Below the pieces are notes generated by a model, which did not search any database, was not told the origin of the DNA, and worked only from the letters and a program-made list of their open reading frames with translations. A DNA stretch of 64,000 nt from Adineta steineri (taxonomy: Eukaryota > Rotifera > Eurotatoria > Adinetida > Adinetidae): positions 1 through 64,000 of the forward strand of contig CAJNOI010000242.1 of assembly GCA_905250115.1 (NCBI GenBank), written 5' to 3'. Below, in pieces: positions 48,579 through 59,982 of the stretch; positions within the stretch are counted from its first letter, which is position 1, and every line of letters starts with the position of its first letter. A program made the position numbers and the translations under genes.

Positions 48579-51500
48579 CTATAGTCGCACATGAACTAGC
48601 TTCTGAGACTTTCGTGTCTGACATGTTTTTTGTGTGGATAACGCATGTTTACGTAGAATTTCTTCACGTTCTTTTTGTGTTATGTCGATACCAAAGATAT
48701 ACTTGAGTACATCAAGGACAAGAACAAAACCGAAGACGAATGATATGGCTATTATGACAATGTATGCAAAACTTCTTGCCATATATTGACGAACGAGTAT
48801 ACTAGTTGATATATGTTGACAATAATCTCCCGAAGTACCAAATAAACATTCACATTTGTAAGCAAGATGTAACGGTCGACAGATACCTTTCTTCAAGCAT
48901 GTTATATTATCACAGTAATTAATGATATGTTCACAATGAACACCTATACGTTCTCGTGTACAATTACAGACAAAATGTGTATTGTTCAGTTCCACGCAAG
49001 TACCTAAAATAAACGTATATGTATTCTTTAATAATTACAAAGAAAGTTTTAGTTAACTCAAACCTTCATGTAAGCATGTATTCGATTTACAAAGTCGAAT
49101 ATCTTGTTCACAATCGATACCGATAAAACCTGGCATACACGTGCAGCTATAGCCATGAAGAAGACTAGGATCATTGGTACAATTTCCTCTATTATAACAA
49201 GGTTTTGAATCGCAAGGCATCATTGATATATTGCAGAACTCCCCAGTGTAATTGCCATCTTTACACTTATGGGCAACAAAATAATCTGATGGATGTAGTT
49301 CACCTATATCGAATAAAATAGAAATTTTACTTTTGTAAAAGATATTATAAAAAGTAGCATCGTAAGGTTGAAAATAAATGTAAACTCTTACTAGTAGATA
49401 ATATTGTTTTAATTGTTGTCATTGTTTCCATTATCGAAGAGTCTGAAATAGAATAAAGTCGAAATTTTGTTAGTTCAAATAATCTTTTTTTTGAATCCTT
49501 ATTCACCATCCGCAATCACATCTAGATCTCTATCTAAGAAGGCCAGAGTGAGTGTAGATGGGTGTAGGTGTATGGTTAATACAATATCCACACCCACACG
49601 CTCAAGATCAACTTTTATTTTCGTTTATCAATTGTACAAAAAATTTGCAATTCACTCATATATATATGACAGTAAAGTCGAAACGTACCCATTAACACAT
49701 CAGTTGTCGTTGGCGTTGTTTTCGATGAAATGTTATCTAAAATATATTCGCGAACGTATGATCTTATGAGTAATAATAACCTTTAATCAACACATACGAT
49801 TCGGTTCAGTGGATGTTGGCATGTCTTCTGTTGAACTTTCAGCTGAAATAGTGAACGCGTTAATTATACTTTTGGTGATGAATATCACTTACTCAGAAGT
49901 GTAGTTGGTGACACGTCCTTTGTTGTTACCTTATCGACTGTTTTCGTATTCGGCCAAATTGTAGAGTGACTTGTTGTAGTGGATTGAGTCGATGCTGAGT
50001 CTTGAGACATTTCTAGACCGTGATCCGTTGTAACGATTGGCTTGTCTGTAGATTGACTTGCTATGACGGGCTGAGGTGTTGTTACGATTTGATGACTTGA
50101 TACAGTTTGACTTGTTATAGTGGGTGGTCCGGTTGTAGAATAGCTAGATATTACAAGCTCAGACGTTGTTGAAGTTCGAGGCACTGTAACAGTCTTATCT
50201 GTTGTGGTAGATGGTCTGGCTGTAGAGTGGTCAGATATTACAGGCTTAGGCGTTGTTGAAGTTCGAGGCACTATAACAGTTTCATCTGTTGTAGACGTTG
50301 GTTTAATCGTAGGTTGAGATATTGTTGGTGTCTGGAGAGTTGCTATATTTACATATTCTGTAATGATTGACCAAATTGTAGAGTGACTTGTTATAGTGGA
50401 TTGAGTTGATGCTGGATCTTGAGACGTTTCTAGACTCAGACCCGTTGTAATGATTGGCTTGTCTGTAGATTGACTTGTTATGGCGGGCTGAGGTGTAGTT
50501 AAAGTTTGATGAATCGATGCAGTTCGACTGGTCGTAGTGGATGATCTAGTTGTAGAGTGATCAGATATGACAGGCTCAGGCACTGTAACAGCTTCATCTG
50601 TTGTAGACGTTGGTTCGATCGGAGGTTGAGATATTGTGGATGTCTGGGGAGTTGCATATGCTGTAGTGATTATTGGCAAAATTGTTGATTGATTTGTTAC
50701 TGCGGGTTCAGTTGTTGTTGGATATTGAGAAGTCGATGTAGTTTGACTGGTTATAGTAGTATGATATGTTGATGCAGCTGCAGCTAAACCAAAGGTATAT
50801 CTGTATCTTTTTTTGTTCTATTTCCGTAATGTTTATGACAAGAGCGAAGTAAAAGCAAAGTCTTCGAGAATAATGAATCTATAGAATCTAATCAATATGA
50901 TATATTCTTAAAGATCGGATGTGAGTATGAGTAAGGCTCACTGAATATTTGAAAGAAGATAGTATGCACACTTACTCCACATCTACACTCTCGCACTCGC
51001 AAGTACATATATTTATCATCTCATCTGCTATATCCATTGACTCTAACCCTTACCTACCTCCATCTAAATACATGAATACTTCAAGTGAGGATTCAACAGT
51101 GAGCTTAATTTTCAAGATGACACTACTAAATGTCAGTAGAATATATTCTGAAGCAAAATAAAATTGCAATCAGTGTTTATTATATGATGATGTTCGCTCA
51201 TCAATCGCAAGAGCTTTCTCTTTACTTGTGATGAACATCGATTATCTTTCCAATCTGATACCTTCCTGAATTTCTTAATATATTTAGTGTCGCGAGATAC
51301 TCAACTGGTCTAGTTTTTAATACTGAGGAACAATGTGATGAAAAATATATGAATGAAAACAAGTTTAGACCTCGAAATGATTTAAGTTCATGATCTCGAT
51401 TTTACAACATTTTCATCGGTTCTAAACAATCGATGTACGATCTGTACTAAGAGTGATGCTACCATCACACGAAGAGGCCAATGATACTGACATCTAATGG

Positions 51501-52421
51501 CGGACGTCCTTTCTCCTTCCTCTGAAGCTCAATATTTTTCTCCTTTCTTCTTGATTCAGCTTCTCTCGCTCTTAATCTTTTCTTTATGATCAGTTGATTA
51601 AAGGTTGGCCTGACAAGGTAGACATTTTTCAGAAAATACAAGGTGAATCAAAGATATATCAAACAAGTCATGTTCTTCCTTCTATCATGGCATTAAGGAT
51701 CATATCAATTAGACGTGACAAGGTTATTAGAATTTCGAACACGATGATAGTTGCCTGTTTTATCAACACTCGCTATCCCTGTTCGCGCAACGAGTTACCT
51801 TTTTGTTTGTATTTCTTTTCTTATATTATCTCTTTCTCTGCGAAGTCAGTCGTTTACGATGAATAACGAAAAGAAGTCGGGTCGTCAGACGGACACACAG
51901 AAGTATTGCCTATGCTTTCCTGCTAGTGTGTACACCTATGATTATTCTATTATATAAATCACTACGGCCCTATGCTGTCCGGATATTCTCTTGAATCTAT
52001 ATCTTCTGACCTCGATTGATATATCTATATATATACTTATTATCATCTCTTCTTTTTCGTTACACGACCTACGACAAAATGTTTTATAATGAAGAAAATA
52101 ACTAAGTATTCCCACCAATTTATGTTATGCAATACTACGTTATAAAGTACATAAGAACCTACTTGTCGGAGGAGGAAGAGTACCATTAGATGTTACAGAT
52201 GAATTTAAGGAAGGTCTTGGGTTATCTGCTGACTGCCATGTATTATTGATCCACTTTAGCCAACCTTTTAATGTAGACTGACAATAAACTGTATGATTCC
52301 AGTACACCAAAAAGTAATTCAGAAATAACAACACCACTTTTTTTATTATTGTTATCTTCGCCTTTGTCACATAATCTCTTTTCGTTGCCGTTCTCTGTTC
52401 ATTACCCAGCAAACCAATCAC
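48579..52421 (-). CDS. Mucin-like transmembrane protein with three EGF domains
   Basis: Proposed exons: about 52162-52421 (N-terminal hydrophobic anchor or signal, IIKKVVLLFLNYFLVYW, then NSSVTSNGTLPPPT), 49885-50783 (Thr/Ser/Pro-rich mucin stretch), small Thr/Ser exons near 49800-49845, 49690-49737 and 49395-49442, then about 49063-49303 and 48579-49003. The last two encode EGF-like domains: CDSKPCYNRGNC...CTCMPGFIGIDC; CKSNTCLHEGTC...CNCTRERIGVHC; CDNITCLKKGIC...CECLFGTSGDYC. A transmembrane helix follows (SFAYIVIIAISFVFGFVLVL), then a basic tail with KEREEILRKHAL. The mucin exon contains a long internal repeat. Expected to be an O-glycosylated surface protein. Inclusion of the 52.2-kb exon is the least certain point because its intron is 1.4 kb. 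Confidence 0.7.
49548..49610. repeat. Telomere-like hairpin, copy 7 (intron of the mucin-EGF gene)
   Basis: Left arm GAGTGTAGATGGGTGTAGG, right arm ATCCACACCCACACGCTCAAG. Intronic. Confidence 0.7.
50918..51003. repeat. Telomere-like hairpin, copy 8 (long intron of the mucin-EGF gene)
   Basis: Left arm GGATGTGAGTATGAGTAAGG, right arm ACTCCACATCTACACTCTCG followed by CACTCGCAAG. More degenerate than most copies. Confidence 0.55.
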
Positions 52422-52740
52422 TTGATAGTTTCTTGATCGTTAGGTTTTGTAAATAATCTAATATTTTCTTTCAGATCGACTGTGCGCATAAGCACTATAA
52501 ATAGCTCATAATTGAAGACGATGTTTAACATAACGTTGCCTTTAAAGTAGTCAAATATAAAAAATAATGGTTCAATACCCCTTATATAGCAAACTATTAT
52601 CCCATTTTCCGAAATACACTCATATAATAATCATACTTAGTGATAAGTCATGGCTTTTCTATAGTGATGCTGTAAGCTTTAAAGTTAGCCCTTTGTTAGG
52701 CAAATTATTGAGATTTTCTGACAGCTAAATACGACATGAG

Positions 52741-52882
52741 TAGGGAGCTGCGGAGTACTCCGAAACCCGATTATGACTCCGACTCCGTCGGAGTCGGAGT
52801 CAGAGTCGGAGCAAAAAAATAGAAATTTTTTGGATTCGGAGTCGGAGTCGGAGTCAAAAAAAGTTGACTCTGCAGGTCCCTA
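52741..52882. mobile_element. hAT-like MITE carrying a GGAGTC hexamer array, with 8-bp target duplication
   Basis: 142 bp. The ends are TAGGGAGCTGCGGAGT and, reverse-complemented at the right, TAGGGACCTGCAGAGT. The octamer GACATGAG flanks both sides exactly (52733-52740 and 52883-52890). The inside is largely (GGAGTC)n and its complement, which can itself fold. No coding capacity. Confidence 0.85.
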
Positions 52883-53036
52883 GACATGAGGTTTATGATG
52901 GAAAAGTCAAAATGTTATCTCATTTCTGAGACATTTTTTATCTGATTAAGTGCCCACCCCTTTACTGCTCTTAAACAGAATCTAAAATTTAGAGAAATAC
53001 TGATTTTACTGTTTCTTTATATCTTTTCTCATCTTA

Positions 53037-53215
53037 TGGGTGGATGGATGTGGGTGTGTTTAGGTGTGGATGCGGGTGTCGATACTGGTGTGAGTGCGGG
53101 TGTCGGCATTGGTGTGAATGCTGTTGTGGATGTGGGTGTGAGGTGGATCAATGTGTGGATATATTGACTGTAATACTAATACTCATACTCACAATCACAC
53201 CCACACTCGAATTGA
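53037..53215. repeat. Telomere-like hairpin, copy 9 (longest array)
   Basis: About 115 bp of degenerate hexamers in register (GGTGTG GATGCG GGTGTC and so on, with GGTGTG recurring every 6, 12 or 18 bp). A C-rich arm with ACTCACAATCACACCCACAC follows. The Cys-rich 74-codon ORF here is a translation artefact of the hexamers. Confidence 0.75.
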
Positions 53216-53452
53216 GAATTTGTTATAGAGTAACAATATGTTTTTTGTATATACATATACATATCTGATTGTAAGTGATCTCAGACTCTCAATACCATCA
53301 ACACAGTTCACTAGTAGTATCATCGGATATGTCAACCATAGTCTCGTTAATCAATGTATTCAAACAAATCCTCTCTCGATCATTTAGATTACGTCAATTG
53401 TGAATTTTCCTCAATTCAACGGTTTTCCAACAGTCTCTAAAAAGTGATTTCT

Positions 53453-54222
53453 AAGTTTCGATCCCATTTTTCTTTTTGTTTTATCTTTAATACATTCAAA
53501 TATGGAGAGATATCTGGCAAATATTTTTGAAGATTAATATTTAAACTATAAAGCAAAACAAAAATGCATACAATTTGCACCAATCATAGAAGAGCAGTAC
53601 AACGACAACAATTTTGAAAAATCATTTTTTAATTCTTTCTTGTAAAGAACGACTCTCTTAGTATCTTGAAAATACATCTCTTAGTGTTGAGCGCTTTGAC
53701 TTGAATTCTATTTAAAAAGATAACTTATCTAGATCTTTGCGAAATCCTGTAAAAATAATCCTTGAAAAAGATAACTGAAAACTGCCTCTGAACAGCAATA
53801 CTAAGTTTCAAAAACATTTACTTTCAGAGGCACTTCTTTTACAAAAATAACTATTTCTAATTTACTAACAAAGCAGATTTCAAACCATTACAGTTTATTT
53901 ATTTCAAGAATTATTTCTATTGGAGTTTGCAGAGAATTAGACAGGTTATTTTCTTGAAAAAATTCAGGCCAAAGCGACAAAAAGTAAGAGAGATATTTTC
54001 AAAATACTGAGAAGACCATTCTTTATGGAAAAAAACGAAAAAATGATTTTTAAAACTTTTTCTCAATGTATTGCTTTCCTATGGTTAGTGAAAATTGTAT
54101 GTAATTTTTGTGATTGATAACTTAAGGTGTTACGCTTCAAAAACATCTACTCAATATCTCTCCATATTTGAATGTGGCAAAGATAAAACAAAAGGGAAAA
54201 AGGGGCCGAAACTTAAGAAATA
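53453..54222. mobile_element. Large (about 770 bp) foldback palindrome
   Basis: The outer arms match over about 90 bp: TTTTGTTTTATCTTTAATAC and ATTCAAATATGGAGAGATAT at the left pair with their complements near 54150-54200. The pairing continues inward to the centre near 53835. There AAACTGCCTCTGAACAG faces CTTTCAGAGGCACTT, and further blocks such as TTGAAAATACATCTCTTA against its near-complement at about 53985-54005 support full-length symmetry. No ORF of note. Probably a foldback-type non-autonomous element or an inverted duplication. Confidence 0.75.
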
Positions 54223-55266
54223 CCCGTTATTGTTGTTTTCGTTTTGATACAACCACCCTTTATCGTTGACTGTCCAATTGATATGATTGATATCATTAAT
54301 AAAACCACCCGAAGTAGTGTTAACAACGACACCGTGGGGTGATTCGGTATTTACTAAAGAAAAGTATTCTAAGACATTCTCTCATCATTATTGAAAACAA
54401 ATTTTACCTAAAGAAATTGCCCAGAAACAAAAATACAAGATTATCAATATTCGGATGCTTTGTTCTGATAATCCAAGCTAAAACTCAAGATATTATTAAT
54501 AGAAGCAGATGTTAAACGATATCATACCATAACGATAAAATCTTCAGAAGTAACCAGTTGTTTTTATTCAATGTCTCTTGGCTTTTATCTGATGTTGCAA
54601 TTAAAGGAAATAAAAAATATCAATCTCCGAATGTTTTCCAAATAAATATTGCTGCACTTTTAAAAGGTAGTATAACAAAAAAAATAGACATGCTAATCAA
54701 TAGTTTTGTTGTCTGACTTCCGAGAGCAAAGAAATATGAGATAATTATAATTATATCAATAGCTGAATAATTGTCAGTATTTCTATTGTTTTAATAGCTA
54801 CTGCTGTCGGAAGTTGATCTTTTTCATCCGATACTTAGTAAAGATTTCTTTTTTTTTCTTCTTCTTATTTGCATATTACGGGAACGATAATTGTTTTAGA
54901 TTTCTTTTTTACGGAAACATTAAAACAATAAAAAAAAAATTCAATTAATTTATCTAATTAGTTATATAATGCACACATTCTGTGTTCATTTCATGTTGTT
55001 TTGATCGTCACTATTTATCAAGAAATATCTTCGAGATAAATCAGTGCATTTGATAAGTTCATCCATAGCTACAACACCATGAGACATCATTATTATTAAT
55101 ATATAGACTAGTAAACTTTAGTGATTTAATCGTGAATGGCCACGCAAAAATGAAAGTGATTATTAATAGATTGATTTTGTTTTCTGTACAGAAAAACGTT
55201 TTTATGGTAGATTATATAACATGATTCTTCTAAGAAAAATTGTAAACGATAACGTGCACGAGGTTC

Positions 55267-55347
55267 AATTTGAGGGTGGGTGGGTCTAGAGTGGATGCTT
55301 GAATTTGAGTATGTGATGAATATAATACTCACACCCACACCCTCAAG
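55267..55347. repeat. Telomere-like hairpin, copy 10
   Basis: Left arm TTTGAGGGTGGGTGGGTC, right arm ACTCACACCCACACCCTCAAG. Both boundary motifs TTGAG and CTCAAG are intact. Confidence 0.8.
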
Positions 55348-55447
55348 CGTAAGATAGAAAAAAAGATAATTGAATATATCGTATCATAGACAATCCTTGA
55401 AAATTTATTCATCTGAAGAAAAAAAACAACAAAGCGAAAGTATTGGT

Positions 55448-55702
55448 TTAGTTTTTTATCGATTGAAAAGGACGTTCCAGTAAACCACGATGTATGATGT
55501 TGATCGTACTTCCTTCTTGAATCTTATAGTCACTCACTTTCTTCCAATCATCAAGCATTTGACCCATGTGGATTAATCTTTGTTTATCACGATCTATTCC
55601 TGTCTTTTTTTCAATCTTTATTCTAACACTTTCACAACTTTCCGATTGTTCGATATCAATACTGCAGATATTGCCATCGAGATTCGTTAGAAAGACACGC
55701 AT
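55448..55702 (-). CDS. Divergent ubiquitin-like protein
   Basis: 84 aa, a full single ubiquitin fold in one exon. Conserved positions include MRVFLTNLDGN (strand 1), SCESVRIKIEKKTGID (helix), QRLIHMGQMLDDWKKVSDY and KIQEGSTINII. The C terminus reads IIHRGLLERPFQ, so the di-Gly needed for conjugation is absent and Lys48 is not obvious. It may act as a non-conjugated ubiquitin-like module or be a decaying ubiquitin copy; the frame is still open. Flanked on both sides by telomere-like hairpins. Confidence 0.72.
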   Translation of the reverse strand: MRVFLTNLDGNICSIDIEQSESCESVRIKIEKKTGIDRDKQRLIHMGQMLDDWKKVSDYKIQEGSTINIIHRGLLERPFQSIKN

Positions 55703-55880
55703 CTTATCAAGAAATGAAACTGAAAATCAAGTGTGTTCTTCTTTTTCTTTCTTCTTCTGTTGACTAATGAGTCATTCAAGTTATGTTATAACAACAAATC
55801 TTCAATCTTACTTTATGATAAGAATGAGAAAAGAAAAATCCAACATCAAATGAAAGAAAATATCTGTTTTGGAATTTTCC

Positions 55881-55935
55881 AAGGTGTGGGTGTCATCTCT
55901 TTCATCACCGTCACCCACACTTACACTCAATTCTA
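55881..55935. repeat. Telomere-like hairpin, copy 11
   Basis: Left arm AAGGTGTGGGTGTCATC, right arm CCGTCACCCACACTTACACTC. Short, with both arms clear. Confidence 0.65.
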
Positions 55936-58044
55936 AAATCTAGTTTTTTGAATATTTTCAGATGAATTTTTCAAGAATGCATTGAAATGTTGGAAAATGT
56001 ATTTTGTTTGAAAATATAAAAATATATTTTTTAGATAAATTATTGTTAAATTGAAATAAAACTATTCTCAATAATTATTTGTTATTTTATAGGATTGTAC
56101 AAATTGATAATAATTTAAATAAAAATATCTAAAAGATGAATTTGTATGAATGATGATGGTTTAATGTTATTGCTTGAAACTAAAAGATAATTAAATCGAA
56201 TTAATTAGACAATTCTTATGTAGTAACAAAGATAATTTGAATAATAACAAAGAAAAGAGATATAAATTATTATATTTGTTCTCTGAAAGTTTAAGAAAAA
56301 CAAAAACTCAATTATTTCTTTTAGACAGAATGAAAACTAAGAGATAAATTAATATTTAGTTTATTATCTAATAAATTTATAATCGATAAGTTTATCGAGA
56401 AGAGTATTGATTGTATGTGAAAGAATATAATCTTTATTCATTGTTTTTATTAAATTGTGTCTAAGAAAGAAAACAATTTTCATATGTGAAAAATTCATTG
56501 ACGAATTATAGAATTTCTATTTGACTAAATAAAATTGAGTTTTAATTATTATTTCAATTAGAAAAACTATTCATTCAGTATTAAAGAATATTTTCATCTA
56601 TAAGACATTAATTAAACAATTATTGGTTTTTTAAAATAAAAATAAATTCATTTAGATTTTAAGATAATTCTTAGAGAAAAAATTTCAAAATATCAAAGAT
56701 TAATTTAATATCTTATTTGACATATATGTAAAGATATTTATAGGATAATCGTTTAAATTTATTTAAAAAAAATCTCACATCAAAACTTTTATAGAATTTC
56801 TATGAAAAAATTCATTTTAAATAATAAATCATTTTTTCAAATATATAATATGATGAGAAATAGTTTTGTTATGTCAAATTTTTTGTTTTGATCATCGCAA
56901 CTATTATTAATTTCAATCATCGCAGATGTTTGGTATTATCGTTTTTCTAGACCTTTTTATACCAAATCTCTTAAGAGAAAAAAAATCAAACTTCTATTCT
57001 GAGATATGTAAATACATTTTCAAATATCCGATTCTATGCAATACTTTCGTTTTTATGATTAAATCTGATTATATCTTATACTTATTTCGATATAGTTTCT
57101 CATTTTCAATTAAATTCTTATATTTTCAATTTCATCAGTCTACAAAACTAAATTATTGAAAATGTTATTTTTAGTTGAAATTATTTCTAACGTTCTAAAA
57201 TCTTATTTTTCTTCATTTTGTTTCATTATGAAACACGAAAAATCCATTAGATCAAAAATAAAAATGTGTTTTTTTCTTCTCTTCTTCACTTGAAATGCTT
57301 TGTCACATTTCTTTTTTTTAAATCAAATGTCTAGTTGGAAAGAAACACACGAAATATAAAATGTTATTCTTTTACGAAACAGTCAGAAGAATTTATTCAC
57401 CGAAAAAGAAATTCAGATTGAGACATAAGAATGAATTCTTATTTTATATCGGAATAGTTATACAAAACATCATAAGTTTAGAAATTCAATTGTTTGAAAT
57501 AGTTTCATTTTGGTAAGTTTATTTTTTGAAATAATATGAAAAATGAGTACAGAGAATATCATAGAACAATTATGTTGAGAATAAAGATAAAATTGGATAA
57601 AAGTGAAGATGATGATATAGTTAAATAAGTGATAGACATACAATTATATTCATCTTTTCATATTGAGCCTCCTCACTCAATGTTGACATTTGTGCTCAAG
57701 TCAGAGTTTCGATGAACTATGATTTGTTTTAAATATGAGAAACGTTTTTTTTTTTTGAAATAATATAAACGATTGAGATAGACAACAAATGTATATCAAT
57801 AAATAATAGTCCTGTATCACCCATGAACTAAAGTTTGAGTTAAGATTTGTGATTTTTATAAGAATTCATTTCTTTTTATGTAATTGTTATAAAAAAAAAC
57901 TCGCGTTAAATATCGGGAATGTATGACTGAAAAACAATTATGATTGGAAAAAATCGATCTTACTTATAAGAATTGATTTTAAATAATTACATCATTATAA
58001 ACAGAGACGGTTACAGACGCAGATGTTCTAAATGTAGTTATTCT

Positions 58045-58080
58045 ATGTCACCCATATCCTCAACCTCAACCTCATCCTGA
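58045..58080. repeat. Telomere-like hairpin, copy 12 (C-rich arm only)
   Basis: A lone C-rich arm (CACCCATATCCTCAACCTC, then AACCTCATCC) without a clear G-rich partner. Possibly a truncated copy of the family. Confidence 0.35.
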
Positions 58081-58198
58081 TTACTACCTACTACTGACTT
58101 ATGAAATAATTTTCTTCTCTTCGTACGAGACTGGCAATAATTTTTTTATAAAAAAAGTAAATGTAACAATGAGAGCAAAAAATATTTCTCCCGATATT

Positions 58199-58550
58199 GA
58201 GAATATAAGAACGGTGATAAACGTTTTTTTTGCGTAAAGTACTGAAGTAAAAAGAAATACGCTTTTTTCAGGAAGGAAAGCATAGGATTGAGAGCAAGAA
58301 AAATATATCTGCTAATGAGAATGCAGGAATGATGATAGACAAGTTTCTTTTCCGGGAAAGAGTCTGAGAATGTGAATGAGAATAAATAAGTTTTTTTTCT
58401 GGAAGGAGAATGCAGAAATGAGTGAAAAAAATTCTTTCAACCAAGAAAATATAAATATGATGATGAACTAGTTTTTTCTGGGAAAAAAGTGTAACAACAC
58501 AAATAAAAAACAATTTTTTCAGAAGGTAGAATGTAGGAATGACGGTAAGT
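58199..58550. repeat. Degenerate tandem repeat, unit about 118-126 bp, 3 copies
   Basis: Units start near 58199, 58317 and 58443. Each has AGGAATGATGATAGACAAG-like, TTTTCTGGGAAA-like and TTTTTTCAGGAAGG-like blocks in the same order. Non-coding. Confidence 0.65.
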
Positions 58551-58934
58551 TGTGTTCATAGAAAATGTCTGCATATTTTGCTCACTTCCTGGAATTAGAA
58601 ACATAAGGAATCCTTGCAAGATCTTTGTCAGATTCTCAGAAATATAGAAAGAAGATACCAATAAGGCGTCATAGACAATACAACTCATTTTTTAAATTAA
58701 TTAGACTCTTCGCATCATACACATTTTGACATTGTCATTAAAAGCTGGATAAAAAAGAGTTCAATTTGAAGCAGAATTTGCGTGATCCATCGTGTTACGA
58801 TAGCTAGGATGTTCATGTAGATTATTTCAACTTATAGGAAATTAAAGACTCACAATTAGTTGAGTCATTTTTGTATGTTAGGTGAGCCAATTCTTTCCGC
58901 GTATATGTTCGCTCCTTCTTATGATTCTACTATA

Positions 58935-59095
58935 TCCGGGTAGATCTTGAAAAACTACACATACTACGTTCAGATAGACTTTGAAAAACTATAGGTACTA
59001 CGTCCAGGTAGATCTTGGAAAACTGGGTATTATTTCCAGATAGACCTTTAAAAAATTACAAGTAATACACCCATGTAAATCTTGAAAGATTATCG
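58935..59095. repeat. Degenerate tandem repeat, unit about 35-45 bp, 4-5 copies
   Basis: Recurring GGTAGATCTTGAAAAACTA followed by TACTACGTCCA, starting near 58937, 58971, 59014, 59038 and 59074. Confidence 0.7.
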
Positions 59096-59982
59096 TGTTG
59101 ATAGAAGAGGAGCAGAAAGTAGGTTGGATTATATCAAAGTGAGAACTTTAGTGTAATCAGTTAGTTTTTCTATATGAAGTGAGCCATATTTCTTTAGTTG
59201 ACCTGTTTGGCTTTCTTTCCATGACCAGCTGTCTACTATCATCTTCATTGTCATGATCATCCTTACACTCACTTTGTCACCTATCATCAAGATCAATAAT
59301 AAGTACTGATCTAGTTTGTTCAAATTTATTTATCATTAATCTTATCCTCTTTTGATAAGGAGAATTATTATTTGTATATAAGGAGGTTATATTAGACGGA
59401 TAAATATTTATAGAAATGCTTTGAAATCATCCTTTATCATTTTGTAGAATTCGTAATAAGGGAAAAAAATCGCAAAAATGATCATTTCATGTTTTGATAT
59501 TGATATGAAAGTTACCATATGTTTAGTGTTAAATTGATTTCTTCCTCTCAAAATGTGATTGAAATCAATTTAAAGTTAATAAAGTCAGAAAGAATGGTTA
59601 AATTTTAGGATCAACAATGTTTTTTTCTCCTATTTATAGCTTAAAACACCAAAATAAAACTTAATTAGTATTATTATATCAGTGAAATTAAGTTGAAAGA
59701 TGTTTTATCTATAAAATTAAAGTTATTCGAAATTACTTTGATGCACTATAAGATTTTTCAAATATGAAAGCATGATATTTATTTCTAAAACTTAGATTTA
59801 GCATCTCATTCAGATATAATTAAATTGAACGAATACAAAAATTGTAGTAAAGGAACTTTGATTGTCAATTTTTTCAAATTTAATAATCAAAATACAAATA
59901 AAATAAAGTTTTCCTTTTCTATTTTTTATTATTTAGTTCATCATTCAATAAAAAAAACAATTTGAATAATTAATTAATTATA

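Larger units (their letters stand above)
52422..55447. other. Gene-free region rich in inserted elements
   Basis: Holds a hAT-like MITE (52741-52882), the longest telomere-like array (53037-53215), a large palindrome (53453-54222) and a telomere-like hairpin at 55267-55347. No gene recognised. Confidence 0.55.
55703..59982. other. 4.3-kb gene-free, very AT-rich region
   Basis: No gene recognised. It contains a telomere-like hairpin at 55881-55935, a C-rich half copy at about 58045-58080 and two tandem repeats (58199-58550 and 58935-59095). The short ORFs show no domain. The last 300 bp should include the promoter of the ADP-ribosyltransferase gene. Confidence 0.5.

Noticed and set aside
53044..53268. 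Cys-rich 74-codon ORF resembling a metallothionein
   Set aside because: It is the translation of the GGTGTG-type hexamer array; the Cys pattern follows the 6-bp repeat and there is no gene context.
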